NCBI GenBank assembly: GCA_026986085.1
Contig: JALSPE010000135.1
Span: 1 to 8,205, forward strand
DNA length: 8,205 bases
Direction of reading: 5' to 3'
Origin: Campylobacteraceae bacterium
GTDB lineage: Bacteria > Campylobacterota > Campylobacteria > Campylobacterales > Sulfurovaceae
Of this stretch, positions 1 to 5,438 are shown piece after piece. The notes beneath the pieces were generated by a model, which worked only from the letters and a program-made list of their open reading frames with translations, searched no databases and was not told the origin of the DNA. The position numbers were made by a program, and so were the translations under genes. How positions within the stretch are numbered: the first letter of the stretch is position 1; every line of letters begins with the position of its first letter.

Positions 1-2
1 GT

Positions 3-134
3 GTTGTAATATCACCGCCAATAGTTGGGTATTATGCGAATATTAAAACGCTTGAAGATATGGAGAGATTTATTATTGGCAAATGGTATGACTCTCTTGG
101 AATTGAACATAATTTGTTTGAAAGATGGAAATGA
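3..134 (+). CDS. ubiX: Flavin prenyltransferase UbiX, C-terminal end (partial)
   Basis: Only the last 43 codons are in the window, read from the left edge and ending at TGA 132-134. UbiX makes the prenylated FMN cofactor used by UbiD-type decarboxylases, for example in ubiquinone or menaquinone-linked pathways. The visible tail contains an SPPIVGYY segment followed by LEDMERFIIGKWYDSLGIE, which fits the conserved end of the UbiX/Pad1 flavoprotein fold, where a proline-rich loop precedes the last helix. The identification is also supported by position: in Campylobacterota ubiX normally lies directly before coaD, and coaD is the next core gene here (1575), separated by two toxin-antitoxin modules. 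The start and the FMN-binding N-terminal half are outside the window, so activity cannot be judged. Confidence 0.85.
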   Translation, partial: VVISPPIVGYYANIKTLEDMERFIIGKWYDSLGIEHNLFERWK

Positions 135-153
135 GGAAGCTAACAAATTTAAG

Positions 154-216
154 TATAATAAAATATTTGACAAAATACACCATTTGGTATATGGTAAGAT
201 AATATAAACTAAGGAT
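154..216 (+). promoter_or_regulatory. Promoter and dyad upstream of the first toxin-antitoxin module
   Basis: A perfect TTGACA (-35) lies at 167-172. A weaker -10, TATGGT, follows at 190-195 with a 17-base spacer; a separate TATAAT is at 154-159. Between -35 and -10 there is a small dyad, ACCA-TT-TGGT (179-188), and a second pairing of ACCAT (179-183) with ATGGT (191-195). Dyads overlapping the promoter are typical of antitoxin operators, so this may be the site where the RelB-like protein repressed its own operon. An AAGGAT ribosome binding site at 211-216 precedes ATG 225 by eight bases. Experimental start sites are unknown. Confidence 0.5.
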
Positions 217-224
217 TATTGTTT

Positions 225-498
225 ATGCAAAAAGTTCAAACTTTACTTAGAATAGAAGAAAAAAGCCCAAAAGAGTCTAAAGAGATACTCTCCAATTTGG
301 GATTAAACTTTAGTGAGGCTGTTAATATGTTTACTGCTATGATTGTGCAAGAAGGGGGTACCATTTTGTGTAAAAGTTCTTGATTATCCTAAAATCAGTT
401 ATGAAGAGGCTCAAAAAAAGATACAAAACTCTATAGATAATATGACCATAACAAGTAGAAAAGATGCAGATAGCTTTTTTAAAGAGCTACTTGATTAA
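225..498 (+). pseudogene. RelB/DinJ-family antitoxin, frameshifted
   Basis: The gene starts at ATG 225 after a good AAGGAT site and reads MQKVQTLLRIEEKSP..., then a helix with LGLNFSEAVNMF. This resembles the ribbon-helix-helix N-terminus of RelB/DinJ antitoxins, which bind operator DNA as dimers. At the G5 run 354-358 the frame breaks: the direct reading stops at TGA 381-383 after 52 codons. Removing one G restores VPFCVKVLDYPKISYEEA and continues to LDxx-stop at 496-498, giving about 90 residues, the usual family length. The restored C-terminal half would wrap the toxin. Its stop overlaps the toxin start (TAATG, 496-500), the normal layout of such operons. As given, the DNA-binding part could still be made but the toxin-binding part could not. 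A sequencing error in the G run is the main alternative. Confidence 0.75.
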
Positions 499-792
499 TG
501 AAAATATATAAAGTTAAAATAGAGCCACAAGCACAAGAGGATTTAAAAAATATCTACAATTTTATATCTTCAAACGATTCAAAAGTTAAAGCAAGAAGAT
601 TTTTTAAGAAAGTTGCAAAGTGCTATTATTGAATTGGAGTATATGCCAAACAGATTTAGAAAGAGTATCTATATAAAAAGAGACAATATCCACGATATGG
701 TAGTTTATGGATACACTATCTGTTATGTAATTCAAGAAAAGAGTGTAAATATTTTAGCTGTTTTTATGCAAAGAGATATAAATAATGAGTAA
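498..792 (+). pseudogene. RelE/ParE-family toxin, frameshifted
   Basis: The toxin start ATG 498 overlaps the antitoxin stop by one base. The first 35 codons (MKIYKVKIEPQAQEDLKNIY...) match the beta strand and first helix of RelE/ParE toxins, which either cleave mRNA at the ribosome or poison gyrase. At the T6 run 600-605 the frame is lost and the direct reading ends at TGA 630-632. With one T removed, the reading continues as LRKLQSAIIELEYMP and then a beta-rich end with VVYGYTICYVI and VNILAVFMQRD, stopping at TAA 790-792. The restored length of 97 residues is normal for ParE-like toxins. The first helix and the final strand hydrophobic pattern favour ParE over RelE, but I cannot separate them firmly. 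Loss of the toxin frame together with the antitoxin frame suggests an inactivated module. Confidence 0.75.
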
Positions 793-849
793 ATTAACAA
801 AACTATTAGAGCAAGAGTGTTAGTTGGTGTGTTTATAAATTACATATTG

Positions 850-905
850 TATAATTTTATTAAATATGGTATAATTATATACATATGAATTTATATGTAT
901 AGGAG
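850..905 (+). promoter_or_regulatory. Promoter, palindromic operator and RBS of the PIN toxin-antitoxin module
   Basis: Two TATAAT boxes lie at 850-855 and 870-875. Directly after the second is a 24-bp palindrome at 878-901: arms TATACATAT (878-886) and ATATGTATA (893-901) are perfect inverted repeats, and the six central bases have one mismatched pair around AATT. An AGGAG ribosome binding site (901-905) follows, seven bases before ATG 913. The palindrome would cover the transcription start, the expected place for a ribbon-helix-helix antitoxin operator. An ATG at 895-897 lies inside the palindrome and has no ribosome binding site, so it is unlikely to be the start codon. Confidence 0.65.
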
Positions 906-912
906 TATATAT

Positions 913-1152
913 ATGAAAACGACTGTAAGAAAAAATTTTCTTTTTGATAAGGATATTGCTTTATATCTTGAAGAGATTGCAAAAGATACACAAAAGTCTA
1001 TGACTCAAGTTCTTCAAGAGATGATAGAAGAGAGACATAAAAAGATAAAAGTTAAAAAAAGAGCCAAAGCTTTAAAAAAAATAAAAGGCAGTGCAGATGG
1101 ATTATTGAGAGATTTTTCTATTCAATCATCAAAAAAGAGTAAAAATGTATAA
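913..1152 (+). CDS. Ribbon-helix-helix antitoxin of the PIN-domain module
   Basis: This 79-residue protein is the antitoxin partner of the PIN toxin that follows. The start at ATG 913 is preferred because AGGAG (901-905) sits seven bases upstream; an in-frame ATG at 895 lies in the operator palindrome. Residues 1-10 (MKTTVRKNFL) fit the DNA-contacting beta strand, and residues about 12-40 (FDKDIALYLEEIAKDTQKSM, then TQVLQEMIEE) form the two helices of a MetJ/Arc-type fold. The highly basic middle (KKIKVKKRAKALKKIKG) and the tail with GLLRDFSIQ probably bind and neutralise the toxin. The reading frame overlaps the toxin by eight bases (1145-1152), so translation is coupled. The upstream palindrome suggests autoregulation. 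The exact antitoxin family is not recognised. Confidence 0.8.
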   Translation: MKTTVRKNFLFDKDIALYLEEIAKDTQKSMTQVLQEMIEERHKKIKVKKRAKALKKIKGSADGLLRDFSIQSSKKSKNV

Positions 1153-1606
1153 AAGAGTCTTTTTAGATGCGAATATTATTGCAGATATTTTTGACTCTTC
1201 AAGAGTTTTTCATAAAAGTAGTGTTAAAGCTGTAGAGATATTAGCACAAAATATAGATGTTGAACTATTTACATCTTGTGATATTGTTACAACTATATAC
1301 TATATTTTATCTAAAAAAGGGAGAGATAATGCACTTGAGTATATCTTAAATATTAATGAGTTGTGCAATATTGTAGAGTTTGGAAATCAAGAGATATTAA
1401 ATAGCTGTTTATTGATGAAAAGTGATAAAAGATTCAAAGATTTAGAAGATACAATACAATACATTATGGCAAAAAAGGTGGATGCTGACTTAATTTTGTC
1501 AAATGATAATGAGTTTGTCTCAACAAGTATTAAATTATTAAGTTCGAGTGAATTTCTAGAAATAAAGGATAGTAATGAAAAAAGCGATATATCCAGGCAC
1601 ATTTGA
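1145..1606 (+). CDS. PIN-domain toxin (VapC-like ribonuclease)
   Basis: This 153-residue protein has the layout of a PIN-domain endoribonuclease. The first acidic residue is D8 in FLDANIIADIF, the classical start of PIN toxins. A second acidic cluster, FKDLEDTIQ (D99, E101, D102), and a third, DLILSNDNEF with D121, complete a Mg-binding site like that of VapC-type enzymes that cut tRNA or rRNA. D46 is another acidic candidate in the middle helix region. The start overlaps the antitoxin by eight bases, as usual for these pairs. The end is odd: the frame does not stop before coaD but runs 32 bases into it, so residues after about 143 (SNEKSDISRHI) are coded by the coaD ribosome binding region and start. 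This may be a tail gained when the module was inserted. The RNA target is unknown. Confidence 0.8.
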   Translation: MYKRVFLDANIIADIFDSSRVFHKSSVKAVEILAQNIDVELFTSCDIVTTIYYILSKKGRDNALEYILNINELCNIVEFGNQEILNSCLLMKSDKRFKDLEDTIQYIMAKKVDADLILSNDNEFVSTSIKLLSSSEFLEIKDSNEKSDISRHI

Positions 1607-2036
1607 CCCAATTACATTTGGGCATTTAGATATTATAAAAAGAGCTTGTAAAATTTTTGATAAAATATATGTAGCAGTTTCCGAAAATAAAGCAAAAAAA
1701 CCTATGTTTAGTTACGAAAAAAGAGTAGAGTTAGTAGAAGCTGTTACAAAAGATTTACCAAAGGTAGAGGTAATTGGTTTTGATGGACTACTTGTAGATT
1801 TAAGCGACAAGTTAGAGGCAAATACAATTATAAGGGGTCTTAGAGCAGTTAGTGATTTTGAGTATGAATTGCAGATGGGGTATGCAAATGCATCTTTAAA
1901 AGAGGAGCTTGATACTATATATTTAATGCCAAGTTTACAGTATGCTTTTATTAGCTCGTCAATTGTAAGGGCAATTTTAAGCCACGGAGGCAAGGTAGAA
2001 CACTTGCTTCCAAAAGAAGTTTTGGAGAAGATTTAG
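1575..2036 (+). CDS. coaD: Phosphopantetheine adenylyltransferase (PPAT)
   Basis: CoaD transfers AMP from ATP to 4'-phosphopantetheine to give dephospho-CoA, the fourth step of coenzyme A synthesis in the cytoplasm. The 153-residue protein shows the full nucleotidyltransferase signature: GTFDPITFGH (residues 8-17, with the TxGH nucleotide-binding motif), RGLRAVSDFEYE (87-98, substrate arginines) and ISSSIVR (126-132, the second ATP motif). The length is slightly under the usual 160. ATG 1575 follows AAAGGAT (1564-1570) and is the only sensible start. The gene overlaps the 3' end of the PIN toxin by 32 bases and the GTG of tmk by one base, so it is part of a coupled operon. The native partner upstream, ubiX, is now about 1.4 kb away. 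Confidence 0.96.
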   Translation: MKKAIYPGTFDPITFGHLDIIKRACKIFDKIYVAVSENKAKKPMFSYEKRVELVEAVTKDLPKVEVIGFDGLLVDLSDKLEANTIIRGLRAVSDFEYELQMGYANASLKEELDTIYLMPSLQYAFISSSIVRAILSHGGKVEHLLPKEVLEKI

Positions 2037-2608
2037 TGTATATTTTATTTGAGGGAATAGATGGCTGTGGCAAAAGCACACAAATAGAGCTTTTAAAGAG
2101 CCATCTTAACGCAGTTGTAACAAAAGAGCCAGGTGGCACAAAGCTAGGAGTTAAGCTTAGAGAGATTTTGCTACATAGTGATGTTGAATCTAAAGAGGCA
2201 GAGCTTTTACTGTTTTTAGCAGACCGTGCAGAGCACTTTAAAGAGGTAATAGAGCCAAATTTAGATAAATATATTTTATCAGATAGAGGTTTTATATCGG
2301 GTATTGCATATGCTATGAGTAGTGGCTTTAATATGAACTTTTTAATAGAGCTAAATAGTTTTGCATTAAATGGTGTAATGCCCCAAAAAATAGTTTTATT
2401 TACTATTACAAAAGAAGAAGCGATAAAGAGGGTTCAAACTCGTGGTGAGTTAGATAAAATAGAGAGTCGAGGGTTTGACTACTTAATGCAAATTCAAGAT
2501 AATATGCTAAAAGTAGTAGAGCATTTAGAGATAGAGACTCTAGTAGTAGATGCTTCAAAGAGTATCGAAGAGATAAATAAAGAGATTATAAATTTTATAG
2601 GAGAGTAG
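2036..2608 (+). CDS. tmk: Thymidylate kinase
   Basis: Tmk phosphorylates dTMP to dTDP with ATP and is needed for DNA synthesis. The 190-residue protein carries the P-loop GIDGCGKST (residues 7-15), the EPGGT motif (31-35) that positions the P-loop and substrate, the LADRAEH segment (61-67) and a DRG motif (83-85) in place of the common DRY. The LID region around RGELDKIESRGFDYL (136-150) contains the arginines that contact ATP. The start is a GTG at 2036-2038 sharing its first base with the coaD stop (TAGTG), which makes translation depend on coaD. It is followed directly by hisS with no gap. The length is a little short compared with the usual 200-215 but typical of Campylobacterota enzymes. 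Confidence 0.95.
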   Translation: MYILFEGIDGCGKSTQIELLKSHLNAVVTKEPGGTKLGVKLREILLHSDVESKEAELLLFLADRAEHFKEVIEPNLDKYILSDRGFISGIAYAMSSGFNMNFLIELNSFALNGVMPQKIVLFTITKEEAIKRVQTRGELDKIESRGFDYLMQIQDNMLKVVEHLEIETLVVDASKSIEEINKEIINFIGE

Positions 2609-3835
2609 ATGATACAATCATTAACAGGTATGCAAGATATTGTTGGCGACGAGGCAAAAAAGTATAACTATGTTGTAAACACTGCAAAAGAGGTATTAGA
2701 AAATTATGACTTTAACTTTGTAAAGATGCCAATGTTAGAGAAAACTGAGCTTTTTATTCGCTCTGTTGGTGGAAGTAGCGATATTGTAAATAAAGAGATG
2801 TATCGCTTTATAGATAAAGGCGAAAACGATGTATGTTTAAGACCAGAAGGAACAGCAGGAGTTGCAAGATATTTTGTGCAAAATAAGCTTGATAGGCAAC
2901 CACAAAAGTTTAAATTCTACTACCACGGATCTATGTTTAGATACGAGAGACCACAAAAAGGGCGATATAGAGAGTTTAACCAATTTGGCTGCGAAAGCTT
3001 TGGTGAAGAGAGTGTTTACGAAGATTATGCAATTATTGAGATGGCATCTGCTATTTTAGATAAGCTTGATATTAGCTATAAGTTAGAGATAAACTCTCTT
3101 GGTTGCAAAGAGTGCAGACCAAAGTATATAGAGAGTTTAAAAGAGTTTTTAAGAGATAAAAAAGATAAACTATGTCAAGATTGCAACAGAAGATTAGAGC
3201 AAAACCCATTAAGAGTTTTAGATTGCAAAGTGCAAAGTTGCCAAGCCGAGTATGAAGATGCACCAAAAATTACAGATAATCTATGCCAAAGTTGCAATTC
3301 AGATTTTACAAAACTAAAAGAGCTTTTAGGTAGCAACAGTATAAATTACGAAGTAAACAAAAAGCTTGTTCGTGGTTTAGACTATTATAACAAAACTATT
3401 TTTGAATTTATCAGCGATAAAATAGGAGCTCAAGGCACAGTAATTGGTGGTGGAAGATATGATGGCTTAATAAGCTATCTTGATGGTAAAGAGACACCAG
3501 CAGTTGGCTTTGGTATGGGAATAGAGAGAGCAATGTTGCTAACTAATTTACCAAGCACTCAAAATTGTGGCTACTACCTTGGAGCAATGGATGAAGAGGC
3601 ACTTAGCACGATAATATCTCTTGCAAAGAGTGTTAGAGGCAACCATAAAGCAACACTAGAATATAAACCTAAAAAGCTAAAAGCCTTGCTAAAGGGTGCA
3701 GATAAAGCCGATGCAAGATATTGCGTGGTAATTGGTGAAAATGAGCTTAAAGAGGGCAAAGTGTGGTTGAAAGATTTGGTAACAAAAGATGAGAGCACGC
3801 CAACAATTGACGAGTTTTTAAATAGTATAAAGTAG
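2609..3835 (+). CDS. hisS: Histidyl-tRNA synthetase
   Basis: HisS charges tRNA-His with histidine. The 408-residue protein is a full-length class II synthetase. Motif 1 lies around residues 40-65, ending in SVGGSSDIVNKEMY. RPEGT (79-83) binds ATP. Motif 2 is FRYERPQKGRYREFNQFG (110-127). The histidine-specific HisA motif LVRGLDYY is at 253-260, and motif 3 is GGGRYDGL plus GFGMGIER (280-307). The C-terminal alpha/beta anticodon-binding domain follows from about 320. The central insertion carries eight cysteines in pairs (166/169, 189/192, 206/211, 226/229), a pattern that could bind zinc. ATG 2609 abuts the tmk stop and uses an AGGAGAG site inside the tmk end (2599-2605). It is the last gene of the coupled coaD-tmk-hisS run. 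Confidence 0.97.
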   Translation: MIQSLTGMQDIVGDEAKKYNYVVNTAKEVLENYDFNFVKMPMLEKTELFIRSVGGSSDIVNKEMYRFIDKGENDVCLRPEGTAGVARYFVQNKLDRQPQKFKFYYHGSMFRYERPQKGRYREFNQFGCESFGEESVYEDYAIIEMASAILDKLDISYKLEINSLGCKECRPKYIESLKEFLRDKKDKLCQDCNRRLEQNPLRVLDCKVQSCQAEYEDAPKITDNLCQSCNSDFTKLKELLGSNSINYEVNKKLVRGLDYYNKTIFEFISDKIGAQGTVIGGGRYDGLISYLDGKETPAVGFGMGIERAMLLTNLPSTQNCGYYLGAMDEEALSTIISLAKSVRGNHKATLEYKPKKLKALLKGADKADARYCVVIGENELKEGKVWLKDLVTKDESTPTIDEFLNSIK

Positions 3836-3875
3836 TAGTTTAGTATAATAGTAAAAATTTACACAATAAAAGGGA
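3820..3875 (+). promoter_or_regulatory. Probable promoter and RBS of the aminotransferase gene
   Basis: The 44-base gap after hisS contains a perfect TATAAT at 3844-3849 and AAAGGGA at 3869-3875, four bases before ATG 3880. No clear -35 box is seen, as is common for the main sigma factor of Campylobacterota. No hairpin terminator is visible after hisS, so read-through from the upstream operon is also likely. Confidence 0.5.
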
Positions 3876-3879
3876 ATTT

Positions 3880-5052
3880 ATGTTTTCTAAAAGGATAGAA
3901 TTGCTATCACCATCTATTACAATAGCAATATCAACACTTGCTAGAGAGTTAAAAGCTGAGGGTAAAGATATATTAAGTTTTAGTGCAGGAGAACCAGACT
4001 TTGATACTCCTGCTCCTATAAAAGATGCTGCTATTGATGCTATTAAAAGAGGCTTTACAAAATATACAGCAGTAGCAGGAATACCTGAGTTACTAAATGC
4101 AATTAAAGATAAATTAGAGAGAGAAAATGGTTTAATTTATGATAAAAATCAGATATTAGTAAGTAATGGTGCAAAGCAATCTCTCTTTAATATAACCCAA
4201 GCTCTTTTAGATAATGGTGATGAAGTTATAATTCCAGCACCTTACTGGGTTACATATCCAGAGCTTGTAAAGTATGCAGGTGCAAAGCCTGTAATAATTG
4301 ATACAAATGAGAGAAATGGCTTTAAAATTACACCAAAAGAGCTAGAAGAGGCAATTACTCCAAAAACAAAAATGTTAATATTAACATCTCCATCTAACCC
4401 GACAGGTTCAGTATATAGCAAAGGGGAGCTAGAGAGATTAGCTTCTATATTAGAGGGAACAGATATAATTGTAGTCAGTGATGAAATGTATGAAAAATTA
4501 GTTTTTGATGGAACAAAGTTTACCTCTACAGCATCAATTAGCAAAGATATGTTCAATAGAACAATTACTGTAAATGGTTTAAGTAAATCAGTTGCAATGA
4601 CTGGTTGGAGAATGGGATATCTTGCAAGTAGCAATAATGAACTTGTTAAAAAGATGATATCTCTACAATCTCAAAGCACCTCTAATATTAACTCTATTAC
4701 TCAATATGCATCAATTCCAGCACTTGATGGAAGTGTAGATAGCGAAATAGAGGCAATGCGTCAAGCTTTTGAAGCAAGAGCTCAAGAGGTAACAAAGCTA
4801 TTTAACTCTATAGATGGTTTAAGTGTTTTAAAACCAAAGGGAGCATTTTATCTTTTTGTTAATATAAAAGATATATCTAATGACTCAATGAAATTTTGTA
4901 AAGAGTTACTAGAAAATTATGGAGTAGCAGTTGTTCCAGGTATTGGCTTTGGAAGCGAAGGATACTTTAGATTCTCTTTTGCAACAGATGTAACTACAAT
5001 TAGAGAGGGTGTAAGAAGAATAGAGAAATTTGTTAAAAAACTTGAAAGATAG
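3880..5052 (+). CDS. aspB: Aspartate aminotransferase-like PLP enzyme (class I, AspB type)
   Basis: This 390-residue enzyme belongs to fold-type I aminotransferases and most resembles the Ib subgroup of bacterial aspartate aminotransferases, which exchange the amino group between aspartate and 2-oxoglutarate; some members also use prephenate. Visible residues: SAGEPDFDTP (35-44) in the N-terminal arm, GAKQSLFN (97-104) phosphate loop, YW (122-123) stacking on PLP, SNPTG (172-176) with the PLP-contacting Asn173, SDEMYEKL (200-207) with Asp201 pairing the pyridine nitrogen, and the Schiff-base Lys236 in NGLSKSVAMTGWRMGY. Arg364 in GYFRFSFA is the expected alpha-carboxylate ligand. The length is normal. 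The gene follows hisS after a short gap with its own TATAAT. From memory, the C. jejuni order has speA and cysE between hisS and aspB; both are absent here. Exact amino acid preference is inferred. Confidence 0.88.
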   Translation: MFSKRIELLSPSITIAISTLARELKAEGKDILSFSAGEPDFDTPAPIKDAAIDAIKRGFTKYTAVAGIPELLNAIKDKLERENGLIYDKNQILVSNGAKQSLFNITQALLDNGDEVIIPAPYWVTYPELVKYAGAKPVIIDTNERNGFKITPKELEEAITPKTKMLILTSPSNPTGSVYSKGELERLASILEGTDIIVVSDEMYEKLVFDGTKFTSTASISKDMFNRTITVNGLSKSVAMTGWRMGYLASSNNELVKKMISLQSQSTSNINSITQYASIPALDGSVDSEIEAMRQAFEARAQEVTKLFNSIDGLSVLKPKGAFYLFVNIKDISNDSMKFCKELLENYGVAVVPGIGFGSEGYFRFSFATDVTTIREGVRRIEKFVKKLER

Positions 5053-5133
5053 AGTAGGGTTTTTAACTCCATAGTAAAAATTGCTTCTATTTATTATAAC
5101 TAAAAATCCATAGACTAAGTCTTTAAGTGGTAT

Positions 5134-5168
5134 TTTTAATATCTCTTGACTTTGTATGTTGATTTTTT
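5134..5168. repeat. Imperfect 35-bp direct repeat, copy A
   Basis: This stretch matches 5401-5435 at 30 of 35 positions in the same orientation, 267 bases apart, with the shared core TATCTCTTG and then GTAT-n-TTGA and a T run. The two copies enclose one isolated hairpin and a three-hairpin array in the gap between convergent genes. The pair could mark the ends of a small inserted element or a duplicated intergenic repeat. No coding role is apparent. Confidence 0.6.
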
Positions 5169-5177
5169 TAGCAGGTG

Positions 5178-5203
5178 TTTCAATGCCACTGTTTGCATTG
5201 AAA
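5178..5203. repeat. Perfect 9-bp inverted repeat (hairpin)
   Basis: The arms TTTCAATGC (5178-5186) and GCATTGAAA (5195-5203) pair perfectly around an eight-base loop. It lies about 125 bases after the aspB stop on the plus strand. There is no T run directly after it on either strand, so it is not a standard terminator, though it could stabilise mRNA ends from either convergent gene. Confidence 0.5.
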
Positions 5204-5269
5204 TATAAGTTAAAATTAGGCGTAAAAGTTAAGTTAAATACTAATAAACTTATTTTAAATAATACGGAT

Positions 5270-5341
5270 ACGCGAATTCATTCGCGTCTATTTGAACTCA
5301 CAACTAGAGTTTAAACTTTTTTGCCTCGAATAAATTCGAGG
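5270..5341. repeat. REP-like array of three hairpins between convergent genes
   Basis: Three inverted repeats follow one another closely. The first is ACGCGAAT-TC-ATTCGCGT (5270-5287), perfect. The second is TTTGAACTC (5291-5299) with GAGTTTAAA (5307-5315), eight of nine pairs. The third is CCTCGAAT-AA-ATTCGAGG (5324-5341), perfect. The outer two share the core CGAAT..ATTCG and are clearly richer in G+C than the surrounding DNA. Such paired hairpins in an intergenic space between convergent genes look like repetitive extragenic palindromes, which can end transcription or protect transcripts. The rest of the 5053-5438 gap is AT-rich with no supported gene. Confidence 0.6.
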
Positions 5342-5400
5342 GTCCGGAGTAATTTGTAATTAACATGGTATCAAATATGAAATAGCTTAACTTGTGTATA

Positions 5401-5435
5401 TTTTAGTATCTCTTGCCATTGTATATTGAATTTTT
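5401..5435. repeat. Imperfect 35-bp direct repeat, copy B
   Basis: This is the second copy of the repeat at 5134-5168 (30 of 35 bases identical). It ends three bases from the stop codon of the minus-strand VWA gene, so it lies at the very start of that gene's 3' untranslated region. Read on the minus strand it includes a short unsupported frame beginning MARDTKIY, which is not counted as a gene. Confidence 0.6.
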
Positions 5436-5438
5436 ATA

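Noticed and set aside
25..207. 60-codon plus-strand frame at the left edge
   Set aside because: It overlaps the end of ubiX in another frame, has no ribosome binding site, and its translation shows no family features; the ubiX frame gives a clear match.
354..358. G5 run as a phase-variation switch
   Set aside because: Phase-variable G tracts in Campylobacterota are normally longer; five bases is too short to slip often.
785..823. Short frame MSKLTKLLEQEC overlapping the end of the first toxin
   Set aside because: Twelve codons only, with no visible family; at most the start of a lost third gene, not enough to annotate.
895..912. Upstream ATG for the PIN module antitoxin
   Set aside because: It lies inside the operator palindrome without a ribosome binding site, while ATG 913 has AGGAG at the right distance.
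5032..5067. GTTAAAAA / TTTTTAAC inverted repeat across the aspB stop as a terminator
   Set aside because: The stem is almost only A-T pairs with a loop of about 20 bases, too weak to call a terminator.
5178..5341. Hairpins considered as a CRISPR array
   Set aside because: The stems differ from each other and there are no regularly spaced identical repeats or spacers.
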